Assembly: GCF_965363235.1 (NCBI RefSeq)
Contig: NC_134846.1
Location: 71,646,724 to 71,710,723 of the forward strand
DNA: 64,000 nucleotides
Direction: 5' to 3'
DNA from: Mytilus galloprovincialis
Lineage: Eukaryota > Mollusca > Bivalvia > Mytilida > Mytilidae
The position numbers were made by a program, and so were the translations under genes. Positions 50,301-62,300 of the stretch are shown here, piece after piece. Numbering within the stretch: the stretch's first letter is position 1; each line of letters begins with the position of its first letter. The notes under the pieces are model-generated. The model saw only the letters and a list, made by a program, of their open reading frames with translations. It made no database searches and was not told where the DNA came from.

Positions 50301-53300
50301 ATTCAAATGACTTTTACAGTAGTTTATAGTGGTTTCTACAGTATGAAATACCAGGTTTCCACTGGCTAGAATAATTAAGTATTTTGGTGTTTTTTTTATG
50401 AAATCTTCATTTTTGCATAATTTCTCTGTCAAAATGCACTTTTAGGCACCAGAAAATTTTATTGAATGCTTTAACAGGGTCTGTGTGTTGTAATTTAAGG
50501 TTACATTCAGATGTTTTGTCCTTCTTTTGACTAGTGAAGGTATACTGTAAGAAATTAATTATGCATACACTTTGTATTCAAAATAAATAAATATAGCGAT
50601 AAAAGTGTCATTGCCTTATAGTGCTGAAACAACTTTATTTTTTTTCAGAAATGGACAAAAAGACACAGATTTATTCAGAATGTCATACCGATGAAGATCA
50701 CATAAAAATATTTGGAAAAATCAGAACTATGGATTGCAATATGGGACAACATCCCTAATGCGCCTTGAAATGAGGAACTCAAAAGTCACGTGTAAAGAAA
50801 AAATCTCTGTGTAGTGATATTGGACATGTTTCTATTTTTAACAAATGACTGAACTTAATTATTTGTGGTGATTAGGAAAGTAGAGGAACATAGAATAAAT
50901 GTGTAAAAACTATGGAGCTATTGAATGTGTTCAAAGTATTAAATTTTCATAGAACTTATTGTGTTAAAAAGGGGATATTTTACCACAAGGAGCCGCATCA
51001 CAAAAGGATGTTCGGGGTTTGCTAATTTACGGAAAAAGTAATCTCACTTCGTACCCCGAAAATTTAACCACATATGTGAAAATGTCACAGCTTCGAAACG
51101 AGCTATCATACATATCCAAGTTTACGATATGGACTGAGCTACAGGAAAAAACGTTACCATTATCGCCTATGGAAAAACAATTAAAGATATTGAGCCAGAT
51201 AATTATTTAGTTGCAAAATATTTTAAATGAGAGCTGAAATTTTTTCTATCTTAAATATTGAAGCCAGCTGAAGGACGCCTCCGGGTGCGGGAATTTCTCG
51301 CTACATTGAAGACCTGTTGGTGACCCTCTGCTGTTGTTTTTTATTTGGTCGGGTTGTTGTCTCTTTGACACATTCCCCTAAAAAACATCATCAACCAGGA
51401 TATAACATTCCAAATATTAATTTATTATACTAATATATCAGTTGAAATCTCAAGCCACTGTTTTGCATGTTAACAATGTAGGACATGTCCCAACAGAAAA
51501 TCAATAAATATGACAGTACAATGTACTCTTAGCACAAACACATAAGGTCACTGTGAAATAGACATCTAGGACAAGAAACAGTCAGGTATACCAAACCAGT
51601 TTGACTAGATGTCTAGTTTAAAACCAGTTTGACTAGATGTGTCCTATATTTCGACAATGTAAATGACATGAGGACCTGCATGGGTTTTTTTTAAATCTGT
51701 ATTCTTTAAATTTTTAAGGCATTTTTCTTTTAATAGCCTTAAAAATAACTCTCATTCTGTAAAATTCTCATTAAATGATTTTACTATTTAGTCTTTCTGT
51801 TACAAGATTATTTATCAATTCTGTACATTGATCATTATTTAATCAGCATTGCATTACAGTTACCTAAGTTACCTTTTTATTTTGCACAGTTATTCTTTAT
51901 ATTTTTGCACCGCATTAAATTATTCTCTATTCCTTATTTTGTTGTTCATTTTCTCTATTCTCTATTTTTTGTTGCTATTACATGTGTTCTCTATTCTGTA
52001 AACCCCATTCTAACCCTTATAGGTAAACTTCTATTGTATGAATGGGATAAACTGACCTTTCAATTCTCAAGGCTAAATAAGTATTTTATAGGCTAAATAC
52101 AAACTTACCAGCTGTCAAGGTAGAATTGTAATCTGAGTGATACCGGTGTTACTCAAGTCACCATATGATTTTTTGTGAAATGAGTCCATCCATCATTTGT
52201 TCTATCTTGACATAGGTATAGTCAGATAATTTAAGTACCTGCCATCTTAAAAGTTCTCACCCAGATACAAATTTAGTCAGAAACTGTAGATTCACTTATT
52301 CTTTGTGGATGAAAAAAAAAATTATTTTTTGCAGATGTTCAATTTCATGGTTTGAACTTGCTGTTGCAGGGGGTGAAGTGAATACTGCCGCTAATTGCAG
52401 TCTTGTGATAACACACTTTAATTTGGTAATTTCTTAATGATTTAAAAGTTCTCACCCAGATACAAGTTTAGTCAGAAACTGTAGGTGCACTTATTTTTTT
52501 GTGGATAAAGTAAAAAATGTATTTTTGCGGATATTTAATTTTAATGGTTTTAAAAATGTCTGCATACAAGCCTATAGAAAATTTGTACCTGTAGCCACAA
52601 AAACCACAATAATTGGTATTCTATGATTAATAATGATACACAGTAATTAATAACCCTGAATATCTTACCTTGACACAGGTAAAGTCAGATAATGACCAAA
52701 TCTTGATGGTACCATCTGCTGATGAGGTAACAGCACACTGAAACATATAATGGAATTTTACAGAAATAAATAATTCAAATTCCTTCCATAGATCACCTTT
52801 GCACTATGCATATTTGACCTGAATATTTTAGTTAATTCTACGACATTATTGTCTTTATATTACAAAAGATTTAAAGTCATATGAAACCTAAAATTGAAAA
52901 AATTATGCTTGATGATTTTTTTTACTTAAATGGATAGTTTTCATTATAAAACTTATAAAAGTGCATATACTTTTTAATTTGTTCACATTCAGAAAAAGTT
53001 TACTTTATTTTAATTGCTTGCTTCCAGGAAGCAATTCGCCGACATATTTTTCGTATATGCAAGTGACCTTAGCGTGACCCGTCTTGTAAAAATCCGGTGA
53101 TTGCAATACGCATTCGTGAATCTGTCAATAAAATAAACAATTATCTGATTGTATATGTTAAACACATGCTCAATATCCATGCTTTTTGTTGATTGTTTAC
53201 TATAAGGTGACAATCTTCTTCTGCTTCAAAACACGGCAATTAATGAACTTCCATATTTGTTTAATCATAACAGACAGAGAAAAATAAAATTGTGCTCAGA

Positions 53301-56300
53301 AGACTAAGTTTATGATATTTACGTTTATTAGTTCAAGAATTGGATAAACATTATTTTTCACCAGCCACTCTTTTCATATGACTTTAAGTATTTAATTTAA
53401 CTGATGTTAAAGTAAAAAAATAAAATCTGTGATTGAAAACATGTACTGTTTTCAAATTTTCATTTTTTCTACAACAGCATAATTTTTTTTATCTTAAAAT
53501 ACTCAAATGATTAGAGGAAAACATGATATTTATAAATAAAAAAAATGTGTCTATGAACACAAAGAAATTTCACTATTTGAATTTTCAAATATCTTACAAA
53601 TCATTATGAAATAAATTCTTTTACCTGATCAACAGGTGAAAACTGGACACACCAAATTCCCTTCCGGTGGCCTCGTAATACTCCAATCATGGATAAATCT
53701 TTACTGACCCATAACTGAAATAAACAATTAAATGAAGCTTCCATTACGGTTGACTGATCAGTTCTGGCTATTAAACTGTAAAATATATTAAGCTGAAAAA
53801 AAGATTGGCTTTAAATGTAAAACTTCATCAATAATTATTTAGTAAAGAAATTAAATCCTGATAAAATGCATGTATCTTAAGTATTTATAAATATTCTAAA
53901 AATTAAAAAAGCTTCCAGCTTGAAATATAAAAGAGGAGTAAGGACATTAAATACCCTGCTAGTTAGTTGATGAACAGACAAGGTTACAACAACATGAACT
54001 TAAATGTTGCAGGGGGTAAAGTGAATACTGCTGCTAATTGCAGTCTTGTGATAATCAATTTGGTAATTTCTATGTTTTATGATGCAACATAACTATGCAG
54101 TGAAGTCCCATGTTTTGAAATGTAAAATACCTTGGCAGTTTTATCCTGAGAAGCAGTGACTATATATTTATCATTAGGTGATACTGCAATGCTATTTATA
54201 TCTTTGTCATGTGCCCGTTCTGTAGCTCGACAGTGTAGGTTATATTTAGCATCACCGACATCCCACATTTTAATTGTACAGTCTTCTCCACCACTTACAA
54301 CAAACTTTCCACTTAAACTAAAACAAGTTCAAACAGATCTTCTTGGCACAATTCTATTATCAAAAATGCATACATAAAAGTCAGAGATTTATTTTCAACA
54401 CAGTTATTCTTGCCATTGTGTAATTTGTACCAGAAAATTTGTGAAGTTTTGAAAAAAATTTGATAAATTTACAAATTTTCAAAAATGGTAAGCTTGTAGT
54501 CCGCTCTCAAAAAGTTTCATCAATGCAATCATTTTTTGGTTGACTGTTAGACAAAATATGAAACACTGCTTATCATTGGTGTGTTTGATTTGTCCTAGCC
54601 AGTCCTGTTCTCCTTTCTTGTTCTTTCCTTACAATACCAAATACTATGAATTACTAGGAGTTTTCCTGTATACCTAAGCAACATGACAGGAGTCAATAGT
54701 GGAGCATAAAAGGCTTACTCTTCCGGTGAACTGGATTTCACCCTGGGTTTTCTGTAGGGTTTGTGGTAATCAATTTCTAGGTGGAATTTTTCCCCTGTCT
54801 GTTTATCATTTTGACTTCTTTTTTTTTTGCCAAGAAATAATTTCTCCTTCTCTAATGTATGTAACAGTCTTACTCATCTTTTAAACTCACCTAGAGAAGA
54901 TTATAGACCCTACAGAACTTGTGTGACCTTGACCTTCACCACAACAGTGAACCATCCCTGTTTCGGGGTCAAGGTTCCACATCCTTATGCTGTTATCCTG
55001 GAATGATATAATTTAATTTAAAAATGTGAAACTGGAAACTTATAATATTGAAATGTCTTCTTAACTTAGACCATATTTAGAAAGTTTCTTTTTTAATGAC
55101 AATATTTCTGTTTAATGTACATTTAAAGGGGAAACAATAATTTTACAATGGAACAGGATTACTAAAAGACAAAATATTTACAGATGTGTTTTCTATGAAA
55201 ACTGCTTATATCTGCCAATAAAATATTTATTCAGATGAAAGCATTCAGTTACAACAATATATCTTATAAACCATAACACCTTATTATTTAACATAAGAAC
55301 AATGATTATATAGAGATTAATACATGGCCTTTTCCATATCAGCCTGGGTATCATCTCGAGACCCCCATATCAGCCTGAGACGGAGTCAAGGTGCTGATAT
55401 GGGTCAAGGAATGATACCCAGGCTGATATGGAAAAGGCCATGTATTAATCGCTTTATCATATACTTCCGACAATAGTTTTATGTAAATAAACTCATCATA
55501 GATACCAGGACTAAATAAGGCAAATAAACAAATGCAATAACTAAAACAGTCAAAAACTTTATAAAGAAGTTAAATTATGAATCAAATATACTATAATTGT
55601 CCAACAACAGCATCACTACATCTATGTATGGTAACATTTCCTATAGAGCCATTTTGAAACATTGAAAATTTGGAAGAGTTTTATGATCATTATTACTCCA
55701 TGTTTGTTGTACTATAAAATGATTCAAATTGTCAAGGGCATTTGTTAGCAAGTACTAAACTGGGGACAAAAGTTCCCATAAATTTTGACATCGCTATAAA
55801 AAATATCTGACGTCACAATGGAAAAGTCAACAATTGATACCAGAAACACCGGAAGTAACTTGCATGAAAAGCACTGATATGGGTTTTTGCACGAGACGCC
55901 CCTGATATGGGTTATCAGACCGGGTGGGAAATTATGGCTTGTGTACTTCCGCTCATTACACATATGCAAAAGATATCATATCAATGCTAAGTATATGATA
56001 AATCTAATTAATTCTATAAAGATCTCTTGATTACCTGAAGATAAAACATACTTGTCCTCTTTTTTTAACATTAACACTAACGATTAAAGGTGAGCTAATT
56101 AAGTACTTACCTTAGATGCAGTAGCTATCATATTTGTATCTTTGTGGACAGCTATACTCAGTACAATATCTGTATGACCATGTAATATTTGGCAACTCCA
56201 AGTTTTCACATTGTAAACTTTCAAATTTTCTGAATTTGTGCAAACAACTAGGTGAGAGTCATCTTTACCAATAAACTGCAAATCTAATATCTCATCTGTA

Positions 56301-59300
56301 TAGCCACAAAACTGAAAGAAAAATGGGATATTTGTGTTAAGTTCATCCACAAATTGTCTAGACTCAGAACAGTTTAGAGCTAGAAAGGCAAATGATACCA
56401 GCGGTACATTCAAACTCCATAGTCCAAAATAAACTTAAAATAAAGAACTGAAGAAGACCAATGGCCGAAACATCTCCAAAAATTGGTTTATTGATACAAT
56501 TATACAAAAATAAACTGTCGATGCCATGATTAAATTCAAATTCTGTTTGTAACATTGTTTGAATCTGTTATTGGATACATAAACATAATAAAAGTAATGG
56601 TATTTTTTATTATGAATAGAGGAAGATATTTGTCAATACAAACCAACCATTTTTTTAAACAAGATTTATAAATACTTAGAGCAAAACTGATTAAAGATCT
56701 TGTTCTGTTATTTTATTTTATTATATCAGCATTGGGAAAATCTGAGCCTTCAGTACCATTTTTTCATGTAAATAACAAAAGCGTAGTTTGTTCATAAGAC
56801 ATGGACTTCAAACAACATAACAAATAATCATTTGTGAGAAAATATAATATTGATTGTGCTGAACTACAATATAAGTGTATGGTATTCAAGAACCGTTCTG
56901 TAAATATTTTTATTGAATGCTCTGCAGAGTAGATGAAGAATGTTCACTAATCCAATTGACTATATGATAGTTTTCTTTTTTTCTGTCAGAATGAATAACT
57001 GATATAATTTATTCCTTTGCATAAAAGGTCTGTTACATCGTTATATAATAACGGGAAATTCTGTATTTCTTTCTTGTATTTATGGAAAATGGGAAATTAA
57101 ATGAAGATATGGGTTATTATCAAACAACTTTTGTCCACAATTATAAATATTTAAAATTCCTAGTAATATTCCTACTGATATTTGTAATTTGATATTCCCA
57201 ATTCCTATATACATGGTTTAATGTGTTTATTATAAAATGCATTTACCTGTTTTTGTATTTCAATATTTTCTATATTATACATTGATATAGTATGGTCAGC
57301 CACAACGACTGTCAAGTTTTGTTCTGATTCAGTAAACCATGCTTGTGTTATAGTTTGGCTACCAGTTTCTGTCTCAGACTTTAATCCAAGTCCCATAAAT
57401 TTGGAAAATACACATTTTGATTTTTTAACATTCCATATTTTCATAGATCCTGAAAAAAATTATTAATTGAAATTAATTAGAGAAAAATTAAGAACAAATC
57501 AGCATGTTAAAGTGACCAGTTACAGTCAAATACAGTAAATCACTACTATCGGTCAAAATGCTATTTGATGTCCAAATATGAAATACAGACCGACAGGTAG
57601 TTGGACAAAAATCAGATGGACTACCTTGTCACTGCACTTTACAGCAATTTCAGAAAAGATGAGGGGGGTGTTACAATAAAGTATTTCATTTGATGGTTTG
57701 TTTAGGATTTTTAATTAGTAAGTAAGATGTATAAATTTATTGAAAGCCATAAAACAAAAAGAAACTATAAACTAGCTCAAACAATCAGCAGTCATCTATT
57801 GATAATGGAAGTTTCTGAAAAATCTGATTATTTTTAAATTTAGAATAAGAAATCATGCCAGTAGTTATCCCTGAGCAGAAATAAATCCAAATCTCACATT
57901 AGACAATATTGTAAGCAGTTTAGAGGGGGTCAGACCTTTATAGGGACTCTGGGATCAGGTGTTTTTAAGCTTGGGATTTTGGGATTGATCTTTTCGAGAA
58001 TCCGAGAATTCTTTTTTCGAGTTTTGGGATGCTGAGATTTAAATTTCTTTAAATTTGGGACCTCAGGATTTCATGTTTTTAAGCCGGGATTTCAGGATCA
58101 GGACCCCTCCGACCCCGCCTCAGTTTACTATCTTACCTTTACTTCCAAAAGTAATAACATGATTTCCATCTTCTGTTACATTTAAATTTGGGTATTCTGA
58201 ATTCTCTGGCAGTAGTACCACTGATTCTACATTCTATAAAATAGTTAAGTATAGTCTCCATATTAATTCAGCTGTATCTAAAAGCGCTTTCAAATACAAG
58301 ATCTTAAAAAATAAGCATGATATGTGTATGAATTTTTCTGTTGAAAATTGATCGAATTTATGTGTATTAATATCTAAATAATGCCTGAAAGATATTTTTA
58401 TCACAAAACACATAAAATAAATGAATTTCTACCATTAGCATGAAAGTAAAAATTACCTCTAAAATAGGAATAGTTTTGATAACTTGTAATTTTTCTACAT
58501 CCCATACAGCCAGTATATTGTCTCTTCCACCACTGAAAATATATTAAACATGTGTTAGAAATTCTCAATAATATTAGTTCAATAAATAGGTGTTATCATA
58601 ATACTTTTATGATGTTCTAGTTTTGGGTTATTTCTTAGATTTTAAAGTATGAATATCAGGATTAAGAAAGACCTTCAAGGATCTAAAGTAACATCATAAA
58701 CTAACAAGAATGTGTTCCCAGTACACGAATGCCCCACTTGCACTATCATTTCCCATGTTCAGTGGACCGTGACATTGGGGTAAAAACTCTAATTTGGCAT
58801 TAAAATTAGAAAGATCATATCATAGGGAACATGTGTACCAAATTTGAAGTCAATTGGACTTCAACTTCATCAAAAACTACCTTGTCCAAAAACTTTAACC
58901 TGAAGCGGGACAGACGGACGGACGAACGGACGCACAGACCAGAAAACATAATGGCCCCCTACTACCGTAGGTGGGGCATAAAAATTATAAAGATTTTTCC
59001 TTCTAGTATTTGAAAGTCATCACCTTTCAACATATTTCTTTTGTGCTTTTTATGAAAATGCTGTTTTTTTCCCCCTACAAATGACCTACTTATATTCAAA
59101 CATATAGAATTAAAATTTTCTAATAAGACAACAGTGTTGTACATACCTGTATAATGTCTTCCCATCAATAGAGAAACAAAGGGAGGTAACAACACTGAAA
59201 TGAGCCTCTATTTCAGCTATACAGGTACTTTTCACTAGATCCCAGACCCTTACTTTGTTATCATTGGCTGAAGAAAATAACTGGAGCTTCTCTTGAATTG

Positions 59301-62300
59301 GATGGAATTCTACAACGCTGTAAACATAATTTAAGATTTACCTGTTGTTGTTAATAAACATAGCTTTTCCACTTGATTTATGTCACAATTAAATTTGCAA
59401 TTGTCATTTGTAGTTTGAACATACTAGAGATCAAAATGAATTTATATGTGGGAGTTGCTCACTACGAAATAATATATAGACTTTTAAAAGTCAGTCGCAG
59501 TAGCAGATCCAAAACTTTTCATAAGTTGGGGCCCCCTCCCGTCATGCTCAGTGATTCCCTATATAACAACAACAAAATTTCCCACAAAAGGGGAGGGGCC
59601 TGGACCCCTGCCCCCCCCCCCTTTGGATTCCGCCTATGAATCTTTCTGTATTTGCTCACTTTAACTCATGAATAACTAGTTTATAGAAAAAAAAATCTTC
59701 AGTCTATCAATTCCATTCTCTTTTCTTCATCTAAGCTGTATTTAAGTAGTGTTTTTAAAGCAGGTGATATCTTGCTTTCCCTAGAACAATAAGTAACATA
59801 TGGAAGGATTACAGATAATTCTAAAGTATACTAGAACACACCCGTGATATCGCGGGTCCGTGACTGAATTAAAGTATATAACTATGCGTAAGCCTTATTT
59901 TAGTATTGGTATTGTCATCTGATAAAGTCGTGCCGATTATAAGATACACAGTTTTCTCTGCTTTCAAATCTTTCTGTTTGAACCCGTCGACCTCGAACTT
60001 TTCAATTATTGGTAATATTCAGGTCCTGGAATTGAGTATTTTTTAATCAACAGCATTGTCCAATAAAGTTCAAATCTTTGATTCGCTGTTTTTCGTCATG
60101 CCCGCTAACAAATTGAAAACTGTACCTATACGCCTTAGTCCAAATTTTTAGTATTCGTATTGTTATCTTAGAAAGTTTTACTAATTAAAAAACTACAATA
60201 GGGAACATTTTGACAATGATTGAATTTAGTTGTGTCGACTTTGTGATTATGACCCGTGTATATAGTAAAATCAAATACACCATTTGGTGGTGCGCCTGTT
60301 AGATGCGGAACGTACAGATAAGGTAATGGGTAACAGGTGAATATACTTTTGGTATCGGTACCGGATTCGACCCGGAACTTGTTAATTATTGGCAATATTA
60401 ATTATGTGGAAAACAAAAGGGTCTGGAGTGGTGTAATTTTTAATCTACACAATGGTCCTATATTAGCTATATATAAAGTTGAATTCTTTGATATGTCGTT
60501 TTTACCTGATGCCGGCTGATAAATTGGACCTCGTAATTTTAGTATTATAGATATATATAGATATGTATCATTGTAGATTACAATGTATGAATGAAATATT
60601 ACATGCAAAATATTCTATCTATAAATACCTGACAACCCCTTGGTGACCTCTAAGATTATGTGTACAGTATTGTCTTTCTATATCCCATAATTTAATTGAT
60701 GAATCAGAACTTCCAGTGGCTAATAATGTAGACGTCTTATCAAAAGTCATTGCTGTCACTGCAGAGTTATGTATTGCCTACAAATAAGCATGTTTCATAT
60801 AAAAGTTAAAAACTATAACCTCTTGGATTCTTTTAAAAAAAAAAGTATTTGTAATTTAGGTCCAATCATAAGCCTGAGAGACCTGCAGTATTCTAGAATT
60901 ATTATTTATTTTTTTAAATCACAATGAGAAAGGCTTTAAAACAACAACTTGTTGAACCAGCTGGGTTTCCTTTTATAGTACATTTTGTGTAACATGTTCA
61001 TTCCTAAACACCCTACATCTCTCAATTCTTAGCAAAGATTGATCATCTTAAAACAAACATCTCATATCAATATGAATGCTTTGCAAATATACCATGATAT
61101 TACTGGAATACATTACTGGTAAGCCATTTTTTAGAGCAATCTTGGAGCAATGCCAACAGATATCTTTGAAATTTCATTGTACTTTGTCAAAAAAAAAAAA
61201 AAAAAAATCCATTAAAATGCTTTCCTAACTTCATAGTAATGATAGTAATTGGTAATAATAAAGCTAAAAATAATTTGAGCAGGAAATCAAATATATATAT
61301 ATAACTAAATGTGTTTTATTTAATTAAACAGTGTTTTCTTACTTTGTAAGAAGCACAGTTTTTCTGATTTCTATAAAAACAAGGAGATTTTTGTTTGCAC
61401 AAACAAGGATTCTGACAAACTAATGAACTTATATATCTTACTTTCCATGTTCTTGTTATAGATTTCTCCTTCCATAACCATTGTCTAAGAACTAAATGTC
61501 TTGTAGCAACAATCAGATACTGAAAAAAAGACACATACAATTTTTAGCTCTGATCATATGAATCTAAGTTTAACTTCACAAAAATATAACTTAATTCTGT
61601 TGAGTGTTCTGTGCACCACTGTTCAAAATTTATAGTTCAATTTATCCAAGAAATGCAAAAACTTCACTCCAAAACACTGAATAAATTGATAAGCTAAAAT
61701 AACAAACACTTTGCTTAAGGTACTAAACTACAATTCAATTTTCATCTACTGAGGATTAATTATTATTAGTTGGATACCAATTTTTGAGGGTTTTGTGGGT
61801 ATAGGCGAACCACAAATTGAATGTTCAACAAATAACAAATTTAAAATAGGCTTTGAATGCAGTGGTTGGCAAACCACGAAACCAAATATCCATGAAAATT
61901 GATACACATGAAAATAAATGAATCCACAGTATATGCATATTTAATGTAGATACAATCACTACTTAAATTTTAAATTCTAAGAATCAAAAAATACTTTGTC
62001 ATTGATTGTTGTATTTCCAGTTTGCTGGATAAAGATATTTGAAGGCTAATAATCACTTTACTGTCACATTCAAATCATATGGAAATAAATGTTGAAGTAT
62101 TCGCGTTTTACAAATATTTAAGCAACTTAAAAAAGAAAATACATTCTGGCTAATGTTCTGTAAACATTTCCCAGTGAATCTTATTTGAAAAATATTTACC
62201 TTGTCATCAGGTGTGATACAATAACAGGTGATTTCTTCATCTTCCTCCTAAAACATATAGTTTTTCTTATTACATGTACTATGTATACATGTATGACTGT

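Larger units (their letters stand above)
48072..52165. mobile_element. 4.1-kb element with about 137-bp terminal inverted repeats
   Basis: Left terminus 48072-48208 (tatggtgacttgagtaacac ... attcatacaatagaagtt) is matched in inverted form by 52026-52165, with one small indel and few mismatches. ttttttgt occurs just outside both ends (48062-48069 and 52169-52176), a possible 8-bp target duplication. The interior contains a 457-bp direct duplication and exon-like segments with splice-donor-like ends. I do not recognise a transposase. It sits in the longest TBL3 intron. Confidence 0.82.
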
